NCBI RefSeq assembly: GCF_040581415.1
Contig: NZ_CP114014.1
Location: 4,092,001 to 4,156,000, forward strand
Reading direction: 5' to 3'
DNA from: Paraconexibacter sp040581415
GTDB lineage: Bacteria > Actinomycetota > Thermoleophilia > Solirubrobacterales > Solirubrobacteraceae
DNA: 64,000 bases
Shown: positions 31,852 to 39,807 of the stretch, one piece after another
Layout of the letters: each line of letters starts with the position of its first letter
Numbering within the stretch: the first letter of the stretch is position 1
Position numbers and translations under genes: made by a program
The notes under the pieces: model-generated
Told to the model about the DNA's origin: nothing
Seen by the model: only the letters and a program-made list of their open reading frames with translations
Databases searched by the model: none

Positions 31852-33436
31852 ATGCGAAGCCGCGCGCTGCTCGTCGCCCTGCCCGTCCTGGGGGGGGCTC
31901 ACGCTCGCCTGGTCGACCCCGGCGACCGCCACCACGGTCAGCCTGACCCGGGAGGTCGTGACCGAGACCCTGGAGGGCGACGACTGCTACGACGACGGCC
32001 GCGAGGACGTCTGCGACACGTACGAGGTCCCCGTCGGCTCGCGGGTCGCCGCCCTTCGCGTCCAGGCCGGCCCGCGGGAGAGCAACCGCATCAGCATCCT
32101 GCAGCTCGGCGGGACCCGCTTCCGCATTACGGACAGCGGGGCCCGAGGACGCATCAACGTGAAGCCCGGCTGCCGGCGCGTCGCCCCGAAGCGGGCGATC
32201 TGCACCGTGCCCACCGCCGCACGCCGGGTCTCGGTGTCGACCGGTGACCTCCGCGACTCCGTGACGATCGAGGCCCAGCGGCTGCGCGCGATCGTCAACC
32301 TGGGCGGCGGCAGCGATCGGCTGCGGTCGACCGGCCCGACCACGGCCCGCGGCGGCACGGGCGACGACGCGATCACCACCGGCGTCCACGCGGACCTGCT
32401 GCTCGGCGACGCCGGCGACGACACGCTCAACGGCGCCCGCGGCCGCGACAGGATCGCGGGTGACGCGGGCGACGATCGGCTGATCGGCGGCGCCGGCAAC
32501 GACCGGCTGCGCGGCGGCGGCGGCCGCGACCGCGTGGTCGGTGGTGGCGGGAGCGACGTCCTGTACGGGGACGCGGGCCGCGACCGGGTCTTCGGTGGCA
32601 CGGGCCACGACGAGCTGCTCATGGACGATGGCCGCGTCCCCGCCGCCGACACCGTCGACGGCGGTCCGGGGACGGACACGGCCGACTACGACGGACGCCG
32701 GACCGGGGTCAAGGTCGTCCTGAGTGGTCCCGGGGGCGAGGACAGCATCAAGCGGGTCGAGGACGCCGCCGGCGGCGCCGGCCCCGACACGATCACCGGC
32801 GACACAGGCCCGAACCTCCTGTCGGGCGGCGTCGAGGTCGGCGCCTACGCCGATGACACCCTTGTCGGCGGCGGCGGTGACGACGGCCTGGTGGTCGACA
32901 GCGGCGACACCGACCCACGCGTGGACGCCGGCGCGGGCGACGACGTCGTCTACGCCATCGGAGCGGCCGGACGCATCGCCTGCGGCGCCGGCCGCGACCG
33001 CGTCCAGTCGGGCGCCATCCCCGTCAGTGCGCGGACGTCGGCGCCGCTCGTGGACCGGACGTGCGAGGAGGTCGGCACCTCGGGCGACCCGTGGCTCGCC
33101 GCCCCGGCCACGGCCACGGCGGACTCCCTCACCTTCACGGTGCGGTGCTCGGCCGACGTCTGCGACGACTGGCGCCTGAGCCTCCACCGTGCACCGGCGC
33201 GGCTGGCCTGGGCGGGAGTCGGTGCGCCTGCGGCCCCGGTGGAGCTTGCGCGTACCGACCTGCCGCCGGGCACCAGACGGCGAGCGACCGTCAGGGTCGA
33301 CGTGCCGCGCCCGGCGACCCTGGCCCCGGGGACACCGGTCCTGGCGCTCATCACCACCGCGACGACGACCACCTCCGGGACCGTGACCCGCACGACCGAG
33401 ATCCCGAGGGTGGTCGTCGGCCTCCTCGCCCCGTGA
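31852..33436 (+). pseudogene. Secreted GGxGxD-repeat protein B, signal peptide out of frame
   Basis: Bases 31852-31897 encode a signal-peptide start (MRSRALLVALPVLGG), but the rest of the protein (LTLAWSTPATA, cleavage, TTVSLTREVV...) is in the next frame from 31898 to the TGA at 33436. The switch lies in a run of eight Gs at 31890-31897; seven or ten Gs would join them. The mature part has an N-domain with two Cys pairs, beta-roll repeats (GDAGDDTLNGARG, GGAGNDRLRGGGG, GGTGHDELLMD) and a C-terminal beta domain, all matching the paralogue at 28487-29947. Either phase variation, a true mutation or a homopolymer sequencing error explains it; the intact downstream 510 residues argue against old decay. 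Confidence 0.75.
31890..31897 (+). other. Eight-G homopolymer at the frame switch
   Basis: The run CTGGGGGGGGCTC places the signal peptide in one frame and the mature protein in another. Runs like this are slippage-prone in cells and also error-prone in sequencing. Confidence 0.8.
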
Positions 33437-33489
33437 CCGACGGCGGATGGACATCGATGCGGCCACGGCCGCACCGGCGCGGCGCGCGC

Positions 33490-34476
33490 CTACGCGGACC
33501 CGGCGGTGCTCGCGGCCTTGGCGGGCGGAACGGCCACCGCGGCCACCGGCTCGGTGGCAGGCGGGGTGCCGCCGGGCGGGGCGGACCGCCGCTGCCAGGG
33601 CGCTCGGCCCTCCGCACCCATCCACGACCCCGCCAGGATCAGGACCAGTCCGCCGATCGTCGCGGCCGTGATCCGCTCGTCCAGCAGCGCCGCGCCGTAG
33701 ACGACGGAGAACCCGGGTGCGATGTAGGCGACCAGCGACGCCTTCCGCGGTCCGAGCTCGGCGATCAGCGTGTAGAAGATCAGGAAGGCGAGGCCGGTAC
33801 CCAGGACCCCGAGCGCGAGCAGGCTGGCGGCCGCGTCGAGCCCGAGCGACGTCGGCGGGTGGATCAGGGCGAACGGCAGGGTGAGCAGCGCGCTGATCGT
33901 CATCGTCGACGCGACGACCCCCGCAGGCGGGACGCCGGCCATCTCCCGTTTGATCAGCATCGCGCCGATGGCGTAGCAAAGGCCTGCGATGAGGATGCCG
34001 CCGCCGGCCAGCAGCGTCTTGCTGTCGCCACTGAGGTCGACGCCGAAAAGCAGCGCGACGCCCAGGATGCCGACACCAATGCCGACCGTGCCCCAGCCGC
34101 TGGAGCGCTCCGCGTGATCGAAGCGCAGGGCGATGAGCGCGGTGAAGATCGGCGCGCTGGCCACCAGGATCCCGGCGAGCGCCGAGTCGATGTGGTGCTC
34201 CCCCACCGTGATCAGCGCGAACGGGATGACGACCTGGATGATCGCGATGACCACCGCGGCCCGCTTGCGCTGGAGCAGCATGGCGAGCGTTCCGCCGCGG
34301 AGCGCGATCGGCAACAGGACCAGCGCGCCGAGGGCCGTCCGCGAGCACACCACCTGCGCCGAGTCGAAGTCCCGCAGGCCGACCTTGATGAACAGGTAGG
34401 ACGCGCCCCAGGTGGCGGCCAGCACGGCCATCAGGATCCACGAGCGCCGCCCCATTGCCGTCGAGGATCGCAGCAT
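33490..34476 (-). CDS. EamA/DMT-family transporter
   Basis: 328 aa with ten membrane helices in two EamA halves (WILMAVLAATWGASYLFIKV opens the first; AGGGILIAGLCYAIGAMLIK opens the second), each ending in the usual PxxxxL-type segment (VASAPIFTALIAL; VAYIAPGFSVVYGAALLDE). DMT proteins export or exchange amino acids, nucleobases or sugars; the substrate cannot be told. The last 40 residues are a soluble Pro/Ala tail. ATG 34476 or the in-frame ATG 34455 (MGRRSW) may start it. It is convergent with repeat protein B. Confidence 0.9.
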   Translation of the reverse strand: MLRSSTAMGRRSWILMAVLAATWGASYLFIKVGLRDFDSAQVVCSRTALGALVLLPIALRGGTLAMLLQRKRAAVVIAIIQVVIPFALITVGEHHIDSALAGILVASAPIFTALIALRFDHAERSSGWGTVGIGVGILGVALLFGVDLSGDSKTLLAGGGILIAGLCYAIGAMLIKREMAGVPPAGVVASTMTISALLTLPFALIHPPTSLGLDAAASLLALGVLGTGLAFLIFYTLIAELGPRKASLVAYIAPGFSVVYGAALLDERITAATIGGLVLILAGSWMGAEGRAPWQRRSAPPGGTPPATEPVAAVAVPPAKAASTAGSA

Positions 34477-34512
34477 GCCGTCGTAAGCACCAACGATCTT
34501 TCCGGGCCGTCT

Positions 34513-34531
34513 CCATCAGCTGCGCTGATGG
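34513..34531 (-). terminator. Short hairpin after the lipoprotein gene
   Basis: CCATCAG and CTGATGG pair around CTGCG nine bases after the lipoprotein stop and before the EamA start. No T run. Confidence 0.35.
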
Positions 34532-34539
34532 CACCGGGG

Positions 34540-35001
34540 TCAGCGCGGGAGCTTGCAGACCGACTTGGCCAGGTCGCGCACCAGGCGCGTGACCTTGAAG
34601 AAGCCCTCCGGCTGCTTGGCCGAGCTGTCGCTGAAGGCGATCGTCCCCTCCTCGGCACGCAGCTCGAACCGCAGGATCGACCGCGGGCCGGGCGGCAGGA
34701 CGAGGTCGCGGTCGAGCGGGCCGCTGTCCGACGTCTGGTCGTTCTGGCGGTCGACCTTGCCACCGCTGAGCTCCCGGATCAGCTCGCGGGCCGTGATGAG
34801 CTGATCGGAGCTCATCATGCCGGCCGACTTCCCGTTGCAGGTGACCTCGCCGCCGTCCTGGACACGCAGGTCGAGCTTCGCCCCGGGGACGGCGCCCGTC
34901 CGCTCGACGACGAACAGGTCCGGGGACGGGGTCCCGCACGCGGCCAGCGCGATCGCGACCACGCCGAACCCGAGCGCGCAGCGTGAGCGATGTGGCGTCA
35001 T
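34540..35001 (-). CDS. Small predicted lipoprotein
   Basis: 153 aa. A type II signal peptide ends in the lipobox IALAACG (Cys22). The mature part has two further cysteines (EVTCNGK and SVCKLPR), likely a disulfide, and the segment SILRFELRAEEGTIAFSD. No family is recognised. Its ATG overlaps the TGA of the gamma-glutamyltransferase gene (ATGA, 34998-35001), so it is translationally coupled as the last gene of the parA-ftsZ-ggt group. Confidence 0.82.
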   Translation of the reverse strand: MTPHRSRCALGFGVVAIALAACGTPSPDLFVVERTGAVPGAKLDLRVQDGGEVTCNGKSAGMMSSDQLITARELIRELSGGKVDRQNDQTSDSGPLDRDLVLPPGPRSILRFELRAEEGTIAFSDSSAKQPEGFFKVTRLVRDLAKSVCKLPR

Positions 35002-36512
35002 GCCCACGCCGCCGCTCCGCCGCGTCGCGGGTCGCCGCCCGCGGTGACCGTGCCGTCCGCGCCCCGCACCACGGCCTGCACGCCGCCGAAGAAGAGGTTG
35101 CGGTCGCGGAACGGAAGGACCGGCCGCCCGGCCGCCGCCAGCGCGTCCACGGCGACGCCCGGCTCGGCGTACACGGTGCCCGCGTCGAAGTGCAGCCGCG
35201 GCGCGTCGACCGCGTCCTGCGCCGGAAGTCCCTGGTCGATCACGCCCACGATGGTCTGCAGGATCGCGGATCGGATGCGGCTGGAGCCGGCCGACCCCAC
35301 GACGAGCTCGACGCCGTCGGCCCCGACGAGCACCGTCGGCGCCATCATCGACGGCATCCGGCGGCCCGGCGGGAACGCGTGGAAGCCGAGCGGGTTCAGG
35401 TCCTCCTCGCCCATCATGTTGTTGGGGTGCATGCCCGTCCCGGGGACGACGACACCCGATCCCTCGCCGTTCGTCACGGTCACCGCGCATGCGCGGCCCT
35501 CCGCGTCGAGGACCGAGACGTGGGTGGTGCTCCCGAGCCGCGAGCTCAGGAAGCGCGCCGCGAAGCCGTCCTCCGCGAGGCCCGCGACGAACGCGTCGGT
35601 GCGTGCCGACTGCGCCGACTCCATCGCGTCCACGAGCAGCTCCGGGGTGACGGCGCCGCGGTCCAGATCGGTCAGCGCGCCCGCCAGCAGGATCCCGCCG
35701 GCGTTCGGCGGCGGGTTCGTCAGGACGGTCCGGCCGCGGTAGGCGGTGGTGGTCGGGGGGCGGTCGACGGCCAGGTAGACGCCGAGGTCGACCGCCGACA
35801 GGGCGCCGCCGCGCGGCGTGAGCCAGTCCACCACGGCCGCGGCGACGGCGCCCCGGTAGAAGGGCGCGGCCCCCTCGGCCGCCAGCAGCTCCATCGCGTC
35901 CGCGAGGTCCGGCCAGCGGAAGTCGTCCCCCGCGCGCAGCGACCGCCCACCCGGCGCGAACACGGCGGCGCACTCGGGCGTGGCGACCAGGATGCCCTCC
36001 AGGATCTCCGAGACGTAGCCCTGCGAGGCGTTGACGGGGACGCCGGCGCGGGCGTGCGCCGCCGCGGGGCCGACGAGGCCGGCGAGCGGGACCGACCCCC
36101 AGCGGTACGCGGCCTCGGCGATGCCGGCGGGCATGCCCCACACGCCGACCGAGCCGGCACCGACGTGGAAGACCTGGGTTGCGTCGCCGAAGTCGACGAC
36201 GACGGGCGTGAGCTCCGGCGCGGCCGGCGGGACGGGCGGCGACGCGGCCGGGAAGGCGGACGCCCGCGCGTCGACGGCTCCGGGAGCGGCGACGAAGAAG
36301 TCGAGCAGCACCGGGTCGGCGTCGAAGCCGACGGTCAGCATGTAGCCGCCGGCGCCCATCCCGGTGAGCAGCGGCTCGGCCGCGAACGACGTGAGCATCG
36401 CGGCGATCGCGGCGTCGACCGCGTTGCCGCCGTCCCGTAGGACGTCGGCGCCCGCGCGCGCCGAGAGCGGGTGTCCGGCGGCGACGACCCCGCCGCTGCC
36501 GGACCGGGGCAC
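34998..36512 (-). CDS. ggt: Gamma-glutamyltransferase family protein
   Basis: 504 aa Ntn hydrolase. GGTs cleave gamma-glutamyl bonds (for example in glutathione) after self-processing at a Thr. The family start VVAAGHPLSARAGADVLRDGGNAVDAAIAA is split here by conserved pieces; the processing site is LGSTTHVSVLD, where the second Thr would become the N-terminal nucleophile of the small subunit, and GGSRI-like VVGSAGSSRIRSAI forms the substrate pocket. No signal peptide, so it is likely cytoplasmic, unlike classic periplasmic GGT. GTG 36512 starts 3 bases after the ftsZ stop. Actinobacteria use other thiols than glutathione, so the true substrate may be a different gamma-glutamyl compound. Confidence 0.9.
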   Translation of the reverse strand: MPRSGSGGVVAAGHPLSARAGADVLRDGGNAVDAAIAAMLTSFAAEPLLTGMGAGGYMLTVGFDADPVLLDFFVAAPGAVDARASAFPAASPPVPPAAPELTPVVVDFGDATQVFHVGAGSVGVWGMPAGIAEAAYRWGSVPLAGLVGPAAAHARAGVPVNASQGYVSEILEGILVATPECAAVFAPGGRSLRAGDDFRWPDLADAMELLAAEGAAPFYRGAVAAAVVDWLTPRGGALSAVDLGVYLAVDRPPTTTAYRGRTVLTNPPPNAGGILLAGALTDLDRGAVTPELLVDAMESAQSARTDAFVAGLAEDGFAARFLSSRLGSTTHVSVLDAEGRACAVTVTNGEGSGVVVPGTGMHPNNMMGEEDLNPLGFHAFPPGRRMPSMMAPTVLVGADGVELVVGSAGSSRIRSAILQTIVGVIDQGLPAQDAVDAPRLHFDAGTVYAEPGVAVDALAAAGRPVLPFRDRNLFFGGVQAVVRGADGTVTAGGDPRRGGAAAWA

Positions 36513-36515
36513 GAC

Positions 36516-38000
36516 CTAGCCGCGCGGGATGAACTCGGGCACGTCGAGCTCGCTGACGCCGAGGCCCGTCTTGCGGGTCGAGCCCGAGCGGACGGGCTCA
36601 CGGCCACGCGCCGGCTCGCGCCGCTGGACGCGGACCTCGCCGGCCGGCTCCTCGAGCGGACGGCGCTGGGTGCGCGTCGCCGCCGGGCCGTAGCCCGTCG
36701 CCACGACGGTGATCCAGACCTCGTCCTCGAGCTTCTCGTCGACCATCGCGCCGAAGATGATGTTCGCCTCGGGGTGAGCCGCCGCGGCGATCGTCTTGGC
36801 CGCCTCGTTGACCTCCCACAGGGACAGGTCGGTGCCGCTGGTGATCGAGAGCAGGATCTTGCGCGCGCCCTCCATCGACGTCTCCAGCAGCGGGGACGAC
36901 ACGGCGGCCTCGGCGGCGGCCAGCGCGCGGTCCTCGCCGCGGCCCATGCCGATGCCCAGGAGCGCGTTGCCGGCCTCGGACATGATCGTCCGGACGTCCG
37001 CGAAGTCGAGGTTGATCAGGCCCGGCAGCGTCACGAGGTCGCTGATGCCCTGCACGCCCTGACGCAGCACGTCGTCCGCGACGTTGAACGCCTGGACCAT
37101 CGACGTCTGCTTGTCGAGCACCGACAGGAGCCGGTTGTTCGGGACGACGATCAGCGTGTCGACCTCCTCGGAGAGCGACTGGATGCCGACCTCCGCCGCG
37201 CTCGCACGCCGCGAGCCCTCGAAGCCGAACGGCTTGGTGACGATGCCGACGGTCAGCGCGCCGAGCTCGCGGGAGATCCGCGCGACCACGGGCGCCGCAC
37301 CGGTGCCCGTGCCGCCGCCCGCGCCGGCCGCGACGAAGATCATGTCGCTGCCCTTGAGCAGGCTCTTGAGCTTGTCGTACTCCTCCATCGCCGCCGCCCG
37401 CCCGAGGTCCGGGTTGGACCCGGCGCCGAGCCCGCGCGTGACCTGCGGGCCGATGTGCAGCGTGATGTCCGCGGTGGACTGCTGCAGCGACTGCACGTCC
37501 GTGTTGACCGCGATGAACTCGATGCCCTCGATGCCGGCCTCGACCATGCGGTTGACGGCGTTCACGCCGGCACCGCCGACGCCGACGACGCGGATGACGG
37601 GCTTGCCGACCTCCATCGCCTGGCCCCAGGCGGGGGCCGCCGGGGTCGGACGCGCGTACGGGTCGTCGTAGAAGGACGTGCGGGCCGGCAGCGGGTTGGC
37701 CGGCGGCTCGGTCTTGCTGAAGCTCGCAGGAGCAGATGCGGGTGTCGCTGCGGGGGCAGGGGCGGGCGTCGGCGCGGTGTCCTCCGCGCGCGGGTCGGCC
37801 ATCGCGGGATGCGGGAAGCCGGGCGTCTCGCGCGAGTCGACGGGGAGCGGCGGGACCGCCTGCTGTGCCGCCGCCGTCGCGGGACCGCTGTGGGACGGTG
37901 CGCCGTCGCGGCGCGCCTGCTCCTCCTGGACCTCGTCGGTCTTGCGGAAGAGGGCCGCCAGCGGGCCTTCACGCATGGATGCGCGCTTACCGGATTCCAT
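36516..38000 (-). CDS. ftsZ: Cell division GTPase FtsZ with long N-terminal extension
   Basis: 494 aa; FtsZ polymerises into the division ring. The GTPase core starts only at about residue 133 (PVIRVVGVGGAGVNAVNRM), against about residue 10 in ordinary FtsZ. Tubulin signature GGGTGTGAAP, T7 loop NLDFADV and the C-terminal conserved peptide LDVPEFIPR are intact. The extra N-terminus has a possible amphipathic helix (REGPLAALFRKTDEV) then a Pro/Ala-rich spacer. ATG 38000 has AGGAGGT 8 bases upstream inside parA, and it overlaps parA by 14 bases; ATG 37976 lacks a ribosome site. No dcw genes (ftsQ, murC, sepF) adjoin, so this is either a relocated or an additional ftsZ. Confidence 0.95.
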   Translation of the reverse strand: MESGKRASMREGPLAALFRKTDEVQEEQARRDGAPSHSGPATAAAQQAVPPLPVDSRETPGFPHPAMADPRAEDTAPTPAPAPAATPASAPASFSKTEPPANPLPARTSFYDDPYARPTPAAPAWGQAMEVGKPVIRVVGVGGAGVNAVNRMVEAGIEGIEFIAVNTDVQSLQQSTADITLHIGPQVTRGLGAGSNPDLGRAAAMEEYDKLKSLLKGSDMIFVAAGAGGGTGTGAAPVVARISRELGALTVGIVTKPFGFEGSRRASAAEVGIQSLSEEVDTLIVVPNNRLLSVLDKQTSMVQAFNVADDVLRQGVQGISDLVTLPGLINLDFADVRTIMSEAGNALLGIGMGRGEDRALAAAEAAVSSPLLETSMEGARKILLSITSGTDLSLWEVNEAAKTIAAAAHPEANIIFGAMVDEKLEDEVWITVVATGYGPAATRTQRRPLEEPAGEVRVQRREPARGREPVRSGSTRKTGLGVSELDVPEFIPRG

Positions 38001-38763
38001 GGGAGAGGACCTCCTTCGCGAGATCGCGATAGGACCGGGCGGCCATGCCGTCCGGTTCGTACTTCAGGACGGACATGCCCTTCACCGGCGCCTCCGCGAA
38101 GCGCACGGTCTTCTTGATGCGGGACGCGAACACGCGATCACCGAAGTTCTCCTCGAGGATCTCGATCGCTTCCTTCGCGTGAAGGGTGCGGGAGTCCATG
38201 AGCGTGGGCAGGATGCCCTCGATCTCGACGTCCGGGTTGAGGTTCTCGCGGATCATGTGGAGCGTGTTCTGGAGCTGGATCAGCCCCCGCATCGACAGAT
38301 ACTCGCACTGCACGGGGACGATCACCTTGGAAGCGGCCGTCAGGGCGTTGATCGTGAGCAGCCCGAGCGACGGCGGCGTGTCGATGCAGATGAAGTCGTA
38401 GTCGTTGATGATCGGCCTGAACGCCTTCTCCAGCGAGCGCTCGCGGCCGATCTTCATCGACATGGCGATCTCGGCGCCGGCGAGGTCGATCGAGGCGCAG
38501 GCGATGTCGATCTCGCGCTTCTGGATGACGTCCACGATAGGCAGGTCGTGGACGAGGACGTCGAACATCGACTGCTTCAGCCCGTCCGGGTCAATGCCCT
38601 GCGACATCGTCAGGTTCCCCTGGGGGTCCATGTCGACGCACAGCACCCGGTACCCGCTCTCGGCGAACGCCACCGCGAGGTTCAGGGTGGTGGTCGTCTT
38701 GGCGACCCCGCCCTTCTGGTTGGCGAAGACGATGACCTTGGCTTTTTTGGGCGTGCTGTTCAC
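37987..38763 (-). CDS. ParA/Soj-family ATPase overlapping ftsZ
   Basis: 258 aa. Deviant Walker A is NQKGGVAKTTTTLNLA, Walker A' VDMDPQGNL, Walker B IDTPPSLGLL; the DNA-binding-type arginines in KKTVRFAEAPVKGMSV are present. ParA proteins form ATP-dependent dimers on the nucleoid to move chromosomes, plasmids or other cargo. No parB follows; instead its 3' end overlaps ftsZ by 14 bases, so it may place FtsZ as PomZ or MipZ do elsewhere. GTG 38763 is preferred because upstream codons would leave only 12 bases to the divergent cupin gene; the frame is open to 38847. Confidence 0.9.
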   Translation of the reverse strand: MNSTPKKAKVIVFANQKGGVAKTTTTLNLAVAFAESGYRVLCVDMDPQGNLTMSQGIDPDGLKQSMFDVLVHDLPIVDVIQKREIDIACASIDLAGAEIAMSMKIGRERSLEKAFRPIINDYDFICIDTPPSLGLLTINALTAASKVIVPVQCEYLSMRGLIQLQNTLHMIRENLNPDVEIEGILPTLMDSRTLHAKEAIEILEENFGDRVFASRIKKTVRFAEAPVKGMSVLKYEPDGMAARSYRDLAKEVLSHGIR

Positions 38764-38846
38764 GGGGATGCTCGTTCGTCCGGGAATGGACCGATCGCCG
38801 GTCTTGTTCGCGCGCGCCGCGGGTTCTCCTCCTCCGGCCCGGTACA

Positions 38847-38852
38847 TAAGAT
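38847..38852 (+). promoter_or_regulatory. -10 hexamer for a leaderless cupin transcript
   Basis: TAAGAT ends 7 bases before ATG 38860, so transcription would start at the ATG. It lies in the short divergent region with parA. Confidence 0.35.
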
Positions 38853-38859
38853 CGTCGCC

Positions 38860-39807
38860 ATGTCAGGCACTGCCCACCCGAACGTCGTGCACCTCGACGA
38901 GCTGCCCGTGCAGCGCCGCGAGGCCGAGGACATCGCGGTCGACTACGTGCGGCTCGCGTCGGCTGCGGGCGCGATCGGGATCGGCGCCACCCGCTACGTC
39001 GTCCCGCCCTCGCGGCGCATGATGCCCGTACACGTCCACAGCGACGAGGAGGAGCTGTTCTTCGTCCTCGAGGGGTCAGGTCTGCTGTGGCAGGACGGCG
39101 TGACCTACGCCGTCGGTGCCGGCGACACCATCGTCCACCTCGCGCAGACCGAGGCGCACACCCTCGTCGCCGGCCCGGACGGGCTCACCGTCGTCGCGTT
39201 CGGCGAGGGCTCGCGCACGAACATCACCTACCTGCCCCGGCCGCAGGCCTGGTGGCTGGGGACGCGCTGGATCCCGGCAGACGGGCCGAACCCGTTCCGG
39301 CTCGAGGCCGCCCTCGGCCCCTTGGAGCTGCCCGGCGCGCCGCAGACCGAGCGTCCGCCGACGGTCCGCCACCTCGACGCGATCGAACTCAAGGTCGAGG
39401 TCCGGCCGGGCTACGACATCGCCGAGCGCAACCTCGGGCGTGCCGTCGGCTCCGTGCGGATCGGCCTGCGCCACGACACGCTCGCACCCGGCACCCGCTC
39501 GTGCCCGCCCCACTGGCACACGGGCGAGGAGGAGCTGTTCCTGGTCCTCGACGGCGACGGGACGGTCGAGCTCGGCGACCAGCGGTTCGGGGTGCGCACG
39601 GGGAGCGTCGTTGTCCGGCCGCCGAACTCGGGGGTGGCGCACAGCCTCCTGGCGGGTGCGGGGGGCCTGACGTACCTCGCCTTCGGCACGCGCGACCCCA
39701 ACGACATCTGCTTCTACCCGCGGTCGCAGAAGGCCAACGTCGGCGGGATCACGTTCCGGCTCGACGTCGTGGACTACTGGGAGGGTGAGGACGAATCCCC
39801 GGCCTGA
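38860..39807 (+). CDS. Bicupin protein
   Basis: 315 aa with two cupin domains, each with a metal-binding HxH...E set: PVHVHSDEEELFFVLEGSG (about 55-75) and PPHWHTGEEELFLVLDGDG (about 210-230). Such proteins bind Fe, Mn or Zn and include oxygenases, isomerases and sugar- or ligand-binding proteins; no closer assignment is possible. The stop TGA 39805-39807 overlaps the proposed start of the first ArsA-type gene, so the three genes form an operon. Divergent from parA. Confidence 0.88.
   Translation: MSGTAHPNVVHLDELPVQRREAEDIAVDYVRLASAAGAIGIGATRYVVPPSRRMMPVHVHSDEEELFFVLEGSGLLWQDGVTYAVGAGDTIVHLAQTEAHTLVAGPDGLTVVAFGEGSRTNITYLPRPQAWWLGTRWIPADGPNPFRLEAALGPLELPGAPQTERPPTVRHLDAIELKVEVRPGYDIAERNLGRAVGSVRIGLRHDTLAPGTRSCPPHWHTGEEELFLVLDGDGTVELGDQRFGVRTGSVVVRPPNSGVAHSLLAGAGGLTYLAFGTRDPNDICFYPRSQKANVGGITFRLDVVDYWEGEDESPA

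Noticed and set aside
38740..38760. A6 run in the parA start as a programmed frameshift site
   Set aside because: The run encodes Lys-Lys in the intact frame, and no alternative frame product makes sense.
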